Counted from the first letter of the stretch, positions 41,654 to 52,116 are shown. The stretch is 64,000 bases of DNA from Euglena gracilis (GCA_039621445.1 CP154957.1:7567114-7631113); one strand, 5' to 3'. The notes: generated from the letters alone by a model not told the origin. Program-made: numbers and translations.

Positions 41654-44600
41654 GTATGACCATGCTCTGCTTCTTCCTTCTCCTTTCACCGTTTCAGGAA
41701 GACGAAAGAGTGACTGCTTTTTCATCATCGCCTATTTGGTTTGGGCAGTTGTCACGTTTGTCTTATTCCTTGCCAACTGTGAGCGCCTTCTTCCAAAAGA
41801 GGTCAACGAAATTCCTTTTGGTGAGCCAATTTGTCAAGCACTTGACAACATTGAGGGTCCCTTGAGGTATTGTTTTTAAACCTTGAGAACCCCCAATTTT
41901 ATTCATCCTCAGGCCTCTTTTGGAGTCTCACCAGCAATGGGGTAAAAAGATGTTCAGCACCCAAGCAGATTTTGCATTGGATGTTGTTTATTTTGTCAAC
42001 CTCTTCTTCGTTGCGCCATTTGCAGTCTTGCTCGCACTTGGCTTCCTTGCAGGTGCAAAAATTTGCGCAAACAAAACCTTCCCATTGTCATTTCCAGGAT
42101 TGCATTTTGTGAAGAATTGGGCCATAATCCATGCTACAGTGATGTTTTACAACATGGTTATCATTGATATCTATGCTTATGAGGCTCTCAAGCTGTTTGA
42201 CGTTCTGGATCTGGAGAATGTTGCCCTTGGTGCATTCATTATCTATGGATTTTTCACAATCTTCCCTCTGGTTGTACTGAAGAGGTGTGACCTTCCAATT
42301 GCACAATTTCTCTCCGAGAATCTGAAATTCATGCTCTGCCAAAATTTTAGCACCTATCGCCCTTTCAGGGCTCAGGGCTTTGTGGACTTGTTTTTGTCTT
42401 TTTTTTTGTCTGAGGCTTCACGAAAGAATTTTTGAAAATAACAAAACCCTTCTGTGTGCCCTCACGAAAAAAAAAGAAAAGATTTCCATCAAATTCCTAA
42501 TTCCTGATAATTCCTAATCTGCCAAAACTCGTACACTTAAACTGGTTCCAGTGGCACTTGTGCACTTGAAGCAAAAAGCCCATGCAGGCCTGCCACAACC
42601 CGTACACGTTATGTTCTTTTGAACAAATACCTAATTTCCCCCCGGATTTTCCAAGCTGCTTCTGAAAACGAACTTTGTGCCGCATTGCAATGTTTTGCAG
42701 GACCTTTTTTGGAAAAATGAGCATACTAATGTTTTATTCCCAAAAAAACTGCAAGCAAAAATCATTTTTTTAATATTTTTTTTAACTTCAGACAGTTGAC
42801 CAGCAGCTTTTCAATAAAAAAATCCCCTGGTGCTTTTTTTCCAGACACAATGATTCCCTGAGGTGATGGGCGATGCCCCCGAACTTGACCCTTTTTTTGC
42901 CAAAATAATGCCTTTTTTCGGCCATTATTTCTGTGGTTTTTTTCAAAACAAAAGAAATCACAGTTTTTTAAAACCGGCCGTCTGAGGCCATTTCCCAGAA
43001 AAAATTCAGCGCTTCGTGCCGAAACCCGCCCTGGGACCCCCCCCCCCAGTTTTCGGCAGAAGTGTATTTTTTTTCCAGGACCGTCCAAGGGCGGTCTGGA
43101 CATTGAACCAATGTCGGTGGTCAAAAATCAAAAAAAAATGTTGTAAAACACATTCTTTTGAGTTGGGGATGGACAATGTTTTGGCGATGCCAGAAATCGC
43201 TTTTTCGCTGGGAGTTGGGGGAATTCTGAGGCCGTTTTTTTCAGGGCATTTTAAGGCATTTTGGCCAAAAAATTTGGTTCTTGTCTGTTATCGTATGACT
43301 GACCCCCCCTTTCGGTTATGGTACGACGCCCTTTAAATGGTCACAGACCCAGGGTGGTTTTTGTGGTTATTTGAAGGGTTTGTAGGGTTAGGGTTTGGAA
43401 TGGCCCCGCCGTACCTTGGCACACACAAGGGAAACCCAAAGGCGGCAGACTGGCAGGGAGAAAGAAGGATGAAGCCCGCCCGACCCTTTGGCCCGGAAGG
43501 GGATTTTGCCCTCCAGAACATGGAGAAACAGGGCGAATCGCCCTGTTTCTCAATGTTTTGGAGGGCAAATTTTCGCCTTTTTTTCAAATTAGGCCAAATT
43601 TTGACAAATCGCCCTGGGCGATTTGTCAAAATTTGGCCTAATTTGAAAAAAAGGCGAAAATTTCACAAAGACGGCTCCCAACCAGGCCGTATTTTACCAT
43701 GCCCCCCCATAAGACCCCCCCCCCCCTGGCTGGCCGAAGGCCAGCCCTTTTTACCGGGACCGACCCCCCCATATAAGACCCCCCATATAAGACCCCCCCC
43801 CTGGGATTTTGGCTCCCGAGGGGGGGTCTTATATGGGGGGGCATGGGAGTCGGGTGCCGACCCCACCCCAGGGGGGGGGGTGCCTGCTGAGCAGGTCTCT
43901 CTTTTCGCATTTTGCACTCGTTTGAAATCCCAAAACAGAAAAGGCATCACCGCCTTGCTGCCCGTTGGCGGCTTGAAAGCTTTTAAATTGTGATGGATTT
44001 GTACCATGATGCCAAAAGTTGGCACATTTTTTTGTCACGTTCAATGCCATCTTTCAAAAAAGCGCCACTGTCTCGCTGCCCTTTGGTCAAGGATCTCGCC
44101 CCCCCCCTCGAAAAAAAATTACTCCTACACCACATGTTGGATGGCGAACCAGAACCCACAATCATTTTCACAAATTTCTATACAAAAATCAACCGACACT
44201 AACAGATTCAGCAGGGGCGCCGGGCCATGCGAGCGAAGCGAGCGGCCCAGTGCCCCTGCTGAGTCTGTTAGTGTCGGTCGATTTTTCTAAAACCTATTTT
44301 GTCTGGGCCCGCTCGCCTGTCTTGAATTTCATTCGACTGAACGCGATTTTCCATCCCCCCCCCCCGTACTCTTCCCCTCCTTCGGTGCCTTCTGACACAG
44401 ACCAGTTCTTTGCGTGCCGGCTAACAAATTTTTGCTCAATTCTAAGTCACCAGAATGAAGCAATTAGGACCACTGCATCTGAATAAAAATTGCCCAGCGT
44501 TTCACGGGCACAGGGGTTTTTTTTAGTCTTGGACCCCTCCCCCTGGGGAGGGGGGTGGGTGGGTCCCTTGGACCCCCCCAGGGGGGGGGTGAGGGTTGGT

Positions 44601-46475
44601 GTATATCTTTTTTGGCGCCAAAGGCGCTGAAAATTTTGAAAAAGGTGCCGTTTTCAGCATTTTTGGCCATTTTCGGGCAAAAGTGGGTGGTCCCCAGGGG
44701 CTCCATGGGGGTGATTGGCTATGACGATCCCGGAGGTGGTGCCGACCATGGTCGGGCCGACGTAGGTCGGGCCGACCATTGGCTATGGCTTATCGACCAT
44801 TGGAGGTCGGGCCGACCAAGTTGGCCCATTACCCCCTGAGTTTAAGCCCCCCCCCCCCTCAAAATTTGATTCGGTAAATTTGACTCAAAATGGATGGAAA
44901 CACATTGGAATGACCTTGAAACGTTGACCTTGAAAAAAACCTTGAAATGTCAAAAAGCATCCCATATTGAAAAAATATGAAAAACGCGAATTTAGTCAGC
45001 CTACGACCTCCTCCGGGGGGGGCCCAAAATAACAAAATAACCTAACCCCCTAACCTAACCTACCCTACCCTAACCCTAACCCAAATCCCAAACCCACTCC
45101 TTCATCAACCTACTTAAAATTTTTTCAGTGTACATTGGACGGAAAGCGTGCTCACCCTGATCTTGAACACGTGTACATTGCAGGAAAGTGTGTTTACTCT
45201 TTTTGGGAACACGTGTACATTGGACGGAAAGCGTGTCCACCCTGATCTTGAACACGTGTACATTACTGGAAAGCGTGTTACACCACCACTGTACACGTGG
45301 ACTGAACACGGTTTTCACAGCCGGTGTACATCGTGGACTTAACACGGTTTCAGTAGCGAGTGTGGCCCGCGAGCCACCTGCAAACATTGGTGGGAGGGAG
45401 GCGGGAGGCCATGCTACCATACAGTGAGTTGTTAGGCGTCACTGGAAATATACACTTTTCCGCGAAGCTTCAATGGGGCTCATATTGGGGCAACAAGGGG
45501 GCCAGTTGTCTGCGTCAAAGAGTCGGATGTGGTTGGTTTGCAGCCATCATCTTCATGTGCCTGATTGTCAACATTGGCCTTTTTACAGCCCTGCGGCTGA
45601 CAAACCCGGAATCTTTCAAAATCCATGGTGTCACGAGATTGTCTTGGGGGAATAAAGATGAAATAATTACACATGAAGGGCAAAGCCCAAAATTTTTTTT
45701 CATATTTTTTTGACCAAACAGAACTTTATGCATAACAAACATATAAACCTTCATTTGTTGTCTTGTTTGGTTACAACTCACAGGATGACTGAAAATTTGT
45801 TTTGTCATGCAACATGACCATTTCCTCGTTTGTCAGCATAAGTTGTCCGATGCCAGGCTTCTTTTCAGTCAGAATACCCGGGGGGGGGGGTCCCGGGCCG
45901 GAGGTTGGTTTTGGCACGAAGCCCTGAATTTTTTTTGGAAATGGCCTCAGGCGGCCCGATTTTTTTTGATTTTTGCGGGGGTCCCTCTGGGGGGGGGGTC
46001 CCACGCTGGACTAGCTGGATGGGGGGGACCCCCTCCCCCCGTTGTCAGTGGGCTGCCTTTGTGATGGTGCTGGTCAAAGAGATGCAACAGAAATGAATGC
46101 GTTGGCCCTTGTGCACAAACAAGCAGGTCCGGAAAACACAATTCATTTCCAATTTTTGTCGGCATTTCAACGCTACCTCGGACAGGCTTCTTTTAAGGCC
46201 CCTGGCGAAGGCGAAGGCGGTCATCCACGCATTATTTCCCGTCTTTTCGCAGGGTTTGGGGCAACGCTCCATTCATTCAGGCTAAAGCCAAGCGTGGGTT
46301 CTTGGCCCGAGCTGTTGTTTTCCTGATCAAGCAAGTGCTCTTCCTGTGGCTGCTGCTGGCAGCGGTTGGATTCTATGAGTTCACCGTGAAGCACACCGTC
46401 TCTTTGAAGCAGTATGCCTGTGCACCTTGGGAGGATTTGGGAACAGGCTTCTTTTCCACCCAACTCTTCATGTAG
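41539..46475 (+). CDS. Polytopic membrane protein gene, multi-exon
   Basis: Exon 1 (41539-41653) starts MAPKKTTPVAAPPQKKEEPK, a Lys/Pro-rich cytosolic tail. Exon 2 (41698-41866) carries a first membrane span (FFIIAYLVWAVVTFVLFLA). Exon 3 (41913 to 42284) has at least three spans, including VVYFVNLFFVAPFAVLLALG and GAFIIYGFFTIFPLVVL. Introns are 44 and 46 nt, GT..AG, and the frame is kept across both. A last exon (46253-46475) encodes VWGNAPFIQAKAKRGF, another span and ends QLFM stop. A candidate span IIFMCLIVNIGLFTAL lies at 45530-45640. Family not recognised. If the donor at 42285 is not used, exon 3 runs to a stop at 42433. Confidence 0.65.
41698..41866 (+). CDS. Membrane protein gene, exon 2
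   Basis: Acceptor TTTCACCGTTTCAG, donor CTTGAG/GTATTG. Encodes GRRKSDCFFIIAYLVWAVVT and a hydrophilic loop with EVNEIPFGEPICQALDNIEG. Confidence 0.75.
41913..42284 (+). CDS. Membrane protein gene, exon 3
   Basis: Acceptor TTCATCCTCAG. One open frame with several hydrophobic stretches, FSTQADFALDVVYFVNLFFV, HFVKNWAIIHATVMFYNMVI and LENVALGAFIIYGFF. It ends LVVLK and AG/GTGTGACC. The phase (AG + G) fits the last exon at 46253 and also the candidate exon at about 45530. Confidence 0.7.
42440..43500. other. Intron-like stretch with SINE-like and hairpin blocks
   Basis: A/T-rich with CAGCGCTTCGTGCCG at 43006 and a diverged inverted SINE-like block near 43085-43215; no exon supported. Confidence 0.4.
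43505..43568. repeat. Long palindrome 1
   Basis: TTTGCCCTCCAGAACATGG...GGGCGAATCGCCC...CAATGTTTTGGAGGGCAAA: a near-perfect 64-bp hairpin with two mismatches. Confidence 0.85.
43567..43663. repeat. Long palindrome 2
   Basis: Arms of about 46 bp that are exact reverse complements (AAATTTTCGCCTTTTTTTCA... and ...GAAAAAAAGGCGAAAATTT) around a 4-5-nt centre. It overlaps the end of palindrome 1. Confidence 0.9.
43697..43846. mobile_element. G/C-capped element, CCATGCCCCCCCATAAGACC family
   Basis: The left end CCATGCCCCCCCATAAGACC and right end GGTCTTATATGGGGGGGCAT are inverted. Extra tips CCCCATATAAGACCCCC occur inside. GGCTGGCCGAAGGCCAGCC is the internal hairpin. A TA lies immediately left only. 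Confidence 0.6.
44184..44286. repeat. Long palindrome 3
   Basis: AAAAATCAACCGACACTAAC and GTTAGTGTCGGTCGATTTTT form arms of about 41 bp with a few mismatches, around a GCGAGCGAAGCGAGCG loop region that is itself palindromic. Confidence 0.85.
44300..45120. other. Intron-like stretch with element fragments
   Basis: Partial CAGGGGTTTTTTT-family element with GGCGCCAAAGGCGC hairpin (44500-44710), repeated GGTCGGGCCGACC blocks (44745-44820), and CCCTAACC telomere-like repeats (45045-45080). No exon. Confidence 0.45.
45129..45300. repeat. ~43-bp minisatellite (GTGTACATTGGACGGAAAGC)
   Basis: Four imperfect units beginning GTGTACATT and ending TGAACAC, in an intron of the membrane protein gene; related CGTGGACTGAACACGG copies follow to 45350. 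Confidence 0.75.
45525..45640 (+). CDS. Membrane protein gene, candidate internal exon
   Basis: After a possible CGTCAAAG acceptor the frame reads VGCGWFAAIIFMCLIVNIGL, then FTALRLTNPESFKIH before CCATG/GTGTCACG. The incoming phase matches exon 3. The outgoing phase does not match the last exon, so a further exon or another donor is needed. Confidence 0.4.
46253..46475 (+). CDS. Membrane protein gene, last exon
   Basis: The acceptor TTTCCCGTCTTTTCGCAG is strong. It encodes VWGNAPFIQAKAKRGF, then LARAVVFLIKQVLFLWLLLA, an aromatic loop and a C-terminus with DLGTGFFSTQLFM and TAG. Confidence 0.7.
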
Positions 46476-46479
46476 CCCT

Positions 46480-47590
46480 TTTTACAGCCATTTTTCGGCC
46501 AATTTTGGCCCATTTCTGGGGCCATGTTGGGCTCAAAAAAATCGATGTTTCGAAAATGTCTCGGAAATGAATCAAAGGAAATGTTTGGAGACCAAAATTG
46601 AAGCCCTTAGATTGCCCGATTCAACGGGATTTTGATTTCCTGCAACTCCCTGCCAAGCCCGAGATATGGCCGATTTACGGCCCAAAAACAGCGTGACAGG
46701 TTTCCGCCGTTTTCAGCCATATATACAGTAGGGACACTAAGTAGTGGGACACCTGAGAATTTTGTGGGTCACACCCAACTCCCAGCTCCAAAACCTCTGC
46801 CAACCCGGTGGTGATGGTGTGTGAACATTGGCATGGCCCTGCCCCACGCATCAGTGCCCCAGCCAGCTCTGCTGCAGCACGCTGTGCAAAATTCAGGCCA
46901 ATCCTATGCGAGCAGGTTTTTTCCATTTTCTGACCCTTTTCTCCGGCTGGAATTGGGCCTGAAAGGAAGAAACGGGTACCAAGAATGAGTTCGAAGGATT
47001 TTTCTTTGAGCGGGTGCCATGGTGGGTGGGGGGGGGGGTCGAGTGGGGGCGGGGGTCCAGGAAACAAGTCAAAGCAGCAAACGACGGAAGGCCCACCCTG
47101 CAATGTGGGGACCTGAGCCGGATGGAGTGGTGAGGAGTTTTCAACCCCCCCCCCACCAGCCTTCCCGTACAGCCCTGGGTTTGGGCTTTGGAGAAGCGCC
47201 AAAAAAATTTGGGAAATGCCTTTAGACGCCGATTCTTGGCCAGGTTCTTGAAAAGAAACCTGGATGCTGAAGTGGGGGGGGCGGGGACTGGGGGGCTAGC
47301 TTTGGTAGACCCACATTCACTCCAACGGCTTTGGAGGGGCCAACGAGCCTGGCTAAATGGGGGAAGGAAACTCATTCATCATTCTGTGATCCAGAATTGT
47401 CCAGCAAAGGGGCGTATTGTGTGTCGTTGTGTGCCAAATGCAACGTTGTCAAAGCCCGACATTCATTTCGTGTGGTATACCAAGGTGTCATTTTGTGGTT
47501 CACTGTGGACACCAAAGAATTTTTTTGTGGCTCCGTGGACACAAAAGACTTTTTTTGTGTTTCACTTGTGGACATCAAAAAAATGCAGTT
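46480..47590. other. Stretch without a recognised gene
   Basis: Contains open frames without family matches. One at 47395-47490 has a Cys-rich stretch YCVSLCAKCNVVKARHS ahead of a possible donor. 47505-47600 is a short array of GTGGACACCAAA units ending at the duplication breakpoint. Confidence 0.3.
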
Positions 47591-47650
47591 CATATGTGGA
47601 CACCAAAAAACTTATCTCTTGTCTCTCCCTTATCTCTTTCCTCGACAGCA

Positions 47651-47709
47651 ATGAAGCAATCTTCTTTGATCATGCTTTGCCCGAAGGCGTCCTCGGCCTC
47701 GTCGCCAGG
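47651..47709 (+). CDS. Candidate short exon in duplicated gene (unit 1)
   Basis: Acceptor TCTTTCCTCGACAG, donor CGTCGCCAG/GTGCGG. Encodes NEAIFFDHALPEGVLGLVAR. Repeated at 58876-58934. Confidence 0.45.
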
Positions 47710-47934
47710 TGCGGTGCAAGGAAGTCTGCCATCCAGGAATGGTATCCCACCAGATGGCACATCCACTGATTCCTGATGCATTTGATAGTGTTAACCTCTG
47801 TACAGCGGCCACTTTGTTGCCACGCCTTCACCATGTATATATGCAGCAGCCTGAAATTTTCAGGCTCAGTGGTTGTCATGACCTGGGCCATTTTGCTGGA
47901 AAGCCCAGGGTGGTACTCAAGGGACAGGAAAGCT

Positions 47935-48225
47935 TTTTTTTATATTTCCTTAAGGACCGCCCCCCCCCCCCTTTCGGCCAAAGGGCAGGCGAAGGGCCAG
48001 ACTGGGATTTGAACGGGGGCAAACAGTCGAAAAACACAGTTTTTGATGATTTGGGTGGATGGACAATCGTCCAAGGGTGCCAGAAATCTATTTTTGACCT
48101 CATGTCGACCTGTTCTCGCTGAGAAATGCCAAAATTTCTTTGCCCATTTTCCTGTATATTTTTCACTGAATGTGCTGGGACAGCGGAGTTTTTTTATTTT
48201 ATTTGTTTGAGGACCGCCCTGGTAA
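47935..48225 (-). repeat. Dispersed SINE-like repeat, inverted copy
   Basis: Reverse complement of the 24010-24315 copy: CCTTAAGGACCGCC at the left, GGGATTTGAACGGGG (B-box complement), GGTGGATGGACAATCGTCC, TCGACCTGTTCTCGC, and ATTTTATTTGTTTGAGGACC at the right. Copied again at 59160-59450 by the tandem duplication. Confidence 0.65.
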
Positions 48226-48249
48226 AGCCTGGTGCACTGAGTCCAGCAG

Positions 48250-48345
48250 ACAAACACCACCGGGAGGAGCTGGAGAAGGCGGAGAGTGCAACCAGACTCC
48301 GCAAGGATACCCATCTCTCTTGCGCTGTCCTGCTGTGTCGCCAGG
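48250..48345 (+). CDS. Candidate exon, charged helix (unit 1)
   Basis: After GAGTCCAGCAG the frame reads DKHHREELEKAESATRLRKD, then THLSCAVLLCRQ before CGCCAG. The heptad-like EELEKAESATRLRK suggests a short coiled coil. A partial duplicate follows at 49775-49835; the unit-2 copy is at 59475-59570. Confidence 0.4.
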
Positions 48346-50495
48346 CAACGATGTTCCACAACGCAGCTTCTGATTGCCATGATTCTTTTGCGTGAACCCG
48401 CTGCTTCTCAGTTGACCAACTGAAAGTCACTGTCACACAATGGTTGTTTTTCAAAGAATTCACCCTCCAAATTTTGACTGACTCTTTCCCTCTCTGTGGC
48501 CAACAGAAACAAGAAATAAAAAAAATTGCCATTTTTTGTATGGTTGACCCCCCCCCCATCCAGTTGTCAGACCAGAATTGGAAGTATCCCTCAATGAATT
48601 GAAACGACCCTAATTGAGAAAAAGGGGGTCAATGGAGAGCTGAACGATGGTGGTGCTTTGGAAGGGGTGCCCACCATGATGGCGGTGCAGGGGGTGGGGT
48701 ATGCATCCACTCCCCTCAACGCTTAGTCCAACCCTGCACCCCCCCCCCCCAACTTCAGCCAGCCAGCCAGCAAGCCAGGCCAGATTCAAACAGCGACGCA
48801 TCTTTTGCACACGCCAATCACCATACACTGGACTAGAGAGGAGCTACCGTGAAAAAGGAGGACAAGGAGAAGGACAAATGCTTCAAAACAATTGTCATTC
48901 CCAAGCTTCTCACTGACACCTTGCCATGTTCTCTAAAAAACAATCTTTGCTCACGGCCAGAGTTGCACACCTGGTGGACGAATGTGCTGTCAGCCATTCA
49001 CAATCCATTCAGGGTTCAGTTTTGGGGATTTCATTGTTTCTTCGCCGCCGTCCTCCCAGACTCCCCATCATTAAGCATCAATCCCCAAAAAGAAAAAAAA
49101 CACATTTTCAGACACTGTTCAGTGCCATTCACTTTACTGGTCTCCAAAGACCCCCCAACAGGGATTTGCTCAAAGAACCCCTGGGAGAGGTTCCTGTGCA
49201 GGGCTATGTGGGAAGGCTTGGTGGGAAGGCTTGGTGGGGGGGGGGGGCGGTTTGACCCACCAAATTGCCAAAGAATGGACCCCCCATCCTTGGTCCCACA
49301 GGAAAAAGGTGCTGGCTGGACTCCAGGGGGGGGGGCAGCTGGACCTGGCAGACACCCAAAAATGCCCCCAAAAGGCCCAAATCCGGCTGGGTTGGCAACG
49401 TTCCTTCAAGAATTAGAATTTTCGACTCGGGGGGGGGGGTCGGAGAGCGAAACAGAACGGGGTCAAAAACGGTCCGGAGGGGCCGGGGGCAGGTGGCGTG
49501 CATACAGTCCATTTGGGGGGTCTCCCATGGTTGGTTTGGGTCCCCGGCAGGTCCGTGCAGTTCCCCATCGGTTTCGGGCAATTTTTGAAAATCGATTTTT
49601 TTACCCCGGGACGGTTGTGCACAGGCTGCAAGGCCCTGAAAACGCATGAGCCCTCAAATTTGGGGTCCAACCCCCAGTTGCACCCACCTACGTGTGCAGT
49701 CGCGACCCGGGGAAAGAGATGGATTATCAGTATTTCTCACACATCAAATTTTTTTTGGAGAGTGTCGCTGCTGTGCAACCAGACTCCGCAAGGATACCCG
49801 TCTCTCTTGCGCTGTCCTGCTGTGTCGCCAGGCAACGATGTTCCGCAACGCAGCTTCTGATTGCCATGATTCTTTTGCATGAACCCGCTGCTCAGTTGAC
49901 CAACTGAAAGTCACTGTCACACAATGGTTGTTTTTCAAAGAATTCACCCTCCAAACTTTGACTGACTCTTTCCCTCTCTGTGGCCAACAGAAACAAGAAA
50001 TAAAAAAAATTGCCATTTTTTGTATGGTTGACCCCCCCCCCATCCAATTGTCAGACCAGAATTGGAAGTATCCCTCAATGAATTGAAACGACCCTAATTG
50101 AGAAAAAAGGTTCAGTGGAGAGCTGAACGATGGTGGTGCTTTGGAAGGGGTGCCCACCATGATGGCGGTGCAGGGGGTGGGGTATGCATCCACTCCCCTC
50201 AACGCTTAGTCCAACCCTGCACCCCCCCCCCCCCCAACTTCAGCCAGCCAGCCAGCAAGCCAGGCCAGATTCAAACAGCGACGCATCTTTTGCACACGCC
50301 AATCACCATACTGGACCATACTGGACTGGAGAGGAGCTACCGTGAAAAAGGAGGACAAGGAGAAGAACAAATGCTTCAAAACAATTGTCATTCCCAAGCT
50401 TCTCACTGACACCTTGCCAGTTCTCTAAAAAACAATCTTTGCTCACGGCCAGAGTTGCACACCTGGTGGACGAATGTGCTGTCAGCCATTCACAA
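48286..50495 (+). repeat. ~1.49-kb internal duplication within segment A
   Basis: 48286-48395 and 48400-49010 recur at 49775-49880 and 49885-50490 (offset near 1,489, shifting slightly). The copies diverge after CACAATCC (49006 and 50498). The piece 49015-49770 is present once per unit. Confidence 0.8.
48849..49080 (+). CDS. Candidate exon region, lysine-rich helix then aromatic segment
   Basis: VKKEDKEKDKCFKTIVIPKL, then LLTDTLP, and in the longer copy HTWWTNVLSAIHNPFRVQFW with FCHFFAAV-like hydrophobic residues. The second copy at 50345-50430 has only the first part in frame. Splice sites not fixed. Confidence 0.35.
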
Positions 50496-50699
50496 TCCTT
50501 CAGGGATGGAAGTATTGGGTTGAAGTTGTGATGGTGGTGGTGATGACGATGATGGTGGTGCTAATAATACAGCACCCTCCCCAATGGTGGAGTGGTAAAC
50601 AGGCGGCTAAATGTTTGGAAGAAACGGAGAAGTGCGGGGGGGGGTGTCCATGGATATATGGACATCCCCCCCCGCATGTTGCGGGCACACCCTTGGCAG

Positions 50700-50759
50700 G
50701 TTTTGGTATGGATACCCGAAATGAAGCGTGACACCCTCCTCATACAGAACCATCGGAAG
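50700..50759 (+). CDS. Candidate 60-nt exon (unit 1)
   Basis: Clean borders CCTTGGCAG and CGGAAG/GTGGGT. Encodes exactly 20 residues, VLVWIPEMKRDTLLIQNHRK, phase 0 on both sides. Repeated at about 61925-61984. Confidence 0.5.
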
Positions 50760-50914
50760 GTGGGTCCGTATTGTGCAGTAGATGCAGAGTTGCCTTTTTT
50801 GCCATGGTTTCATGGATTGGATGATGCATTATCTTCATTCAACGGCTGTGTGATGGCCCAACTGATCCAATCTGCATCCTGACTGACCCCACAATGTGTG
50901 TGCCAGGTTGTGAC

Positions 50915-51030
50915 ACTGACCCCAGTCGCATTTTGAGTGTTTTTGTGCGCTTTGCCATTATTGCTCATTATTGTCATGTAGTATTTTTCTGTGTTTTCGG
51001 TGTATTTGCTGACCACCAGGCTGCTTTTGA
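50915..51030 (+). CDS. Candidate transmembrane exon (unit 1)
   Basis: One frame reads SRILSVFVRFAIIAHYCHVV, then FFCVFGVFADHQAAFDP, a strong membrane span. Preceded by TGACCCCAG. The sequence is homologous at DNA level to the transmembrane region of the 1.5-kb units (52829-52929), though the best frames differ. Confidence 0.4.
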
Positions 51031-51153
51031 CCCGAGCCCCCCCCCCCCGGCCCCGGGGGGGGGGGGGGCTGGGGGACAGCCTTCTAATGAAAAGAGGTCA
51101 GAAATTATTTTAATTACTACCCACACCTGAATTTGGCTCTTGTTAAGTGCAGC

Positions 51154-51250
51154 CAACTGGGGAAGCCGAACATGTTTCTTCACCACTGGCAAGACGTGTG
51201 ATAAGGAAGTGAGAAAGGCAAATGAAAGATGGTGCTATTTTTCCAAGGGT
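51154..51250 (+). CDS. Candidate Cys-rich exon (unit 1)
   Basis: After GTTAAGTGCAG one frame reads NWGSRTCFFTTGKTCDKEVR and KANERWCYFSK. Repeated at 62381-62477. Confidence 0.35.
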
Positions 51251-51359
51251 CAAAGAGACATTGGCGAAGGGAATGGGCATGGGTGTGGCCACCTTCCCTG
51301 GGTCCCAAAAAAATCCTCTGGAGGCAGGGTTGCCAGGCATCTTCCAGACCAGACCTCTG

Positions 51360-51510
51360 TTTAGTGTGTATCGGCAAAAAAATTTTGTGTGTATCGTGTG
51401 TATCGGCAAAAAAAATTTGTGTATCGGTGTGTGTCGGCAAAAAGTTTTTGTGTATTGGTGTGCATCGGCAAAAAATTTTGTGTATTGGTGTGTATCGGCA
51501 AATTTTTTTG
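51360..51510. repeat. GTGTATCGGCAAAAAA minisatellite, first block
   Basis: Five or six units of about 27 bp (GTGTATCGGCAAAAAAATTT). A second block lies at 52257-52385 on the far side of the SAM-like exon, and copies in unit 2 at 62587-62737 and 63484-63612. Confidence 0.85.
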
Positions 51511-51527
51511 AATTTTTTTAAAAAGCA

Positions 51528-51764
51528 ATGACCATGTTAGCGAAGTCCACCCGGACACCCCGGGTGGAGGAGGCTGATTCCTCCTCCGAGGGATTCTCCA
51601 CTTCTGAATCAGAGAGTGAGGCAGACATGGACAATTCATCCGATGCTCAAGAGTCTGTGTCTTCTTCGTATTCCTCAGTCAATGAAGGGTCTGAGGGCTC
51701 TTCATCAGTTGCTTCCGTGACGGTTGAACCACCTGTTCCCTTGCCCCCCAAAGCAAGAGGTTGA
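51528..51764 (+). CDS. Acidic Ser-rich segment (unit 1)
   Basis: Frame MTMLAKSTRTPRVEEADSSS, then alternating Ser/Glu/Asp for about 50 residues and a Pro-rich end VEPPVPLPPK. Low complexity, probably a disordered linker with phosphorylation-type composition. It meets the SAM-like frame at CTTGCCCCCCAAAG. Identical segment at 62755-62991. Confidence 0.5.
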   Translation: MTMLAKSTRTPRVEEADSSSEGFSTSESESEADMDNSSDAQESVSSSYSSVNEGSEGSSSVASVTVEPPVPLPPKARG

Positions 51765-51789
51765 ACAGAGCAGAGGCAAAAACAAAAAG

Positions 51790-52116
51790 TTGTACTCTTG
51801 TCCATGGTTTCAAGACTTCTCGCAAGAACTCCCGTTCTGGGCCGTTTTGTGACGGCTTTTCGAAATGAAGGATTTGACACCAAAGAGATTTTCCCATTTC
51901 TCAGCATTGACGATATGGCTCGAATGGGAATCCCCCTTGGCATGAGGCGGTTAGGAAGCAAATCAGTGCAGCTACAAACAGCACACCTTGACAGATTCTG
52001 TTTGTCATGTCTTGAATGTCTCAAAAAAAAAAGAAAAAAGCAAAAAAGCAAAGGAGAGCCGGGGTATGGACATGCGCAGATGTATCCGGGGCTCTGCATT
52101 TGCCATGTGAGGGAGT
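51790..52116 (+). pseudogene. SAM-like domain, frameshifted copy (unit 1)
   Basis: Same sequence as 63010-63337 except for one missing C in the CAAGA(C)CTTCTCGC motif near 51823, so LLARTPVLGRFVT is no longer in frame with the preceding tryptophan helix. Otherwise intact to the lysine-rich tail. Could be a true lesion or a sequencing error. Confidence 0.55.

Noticed and set aside
45040-45080. Chromosome end
   Set aside because: The CCCTAA-like words are few, degenerate and internal; sequence continues normally on both sides.
47331-47490. Cys-rich YCVSLCAKC stretch as a DHHC palmitoyltransferase domain
   Set aside because: The DHHC motif itself and the following histidines are missing, and the frame enters a microrepeat.
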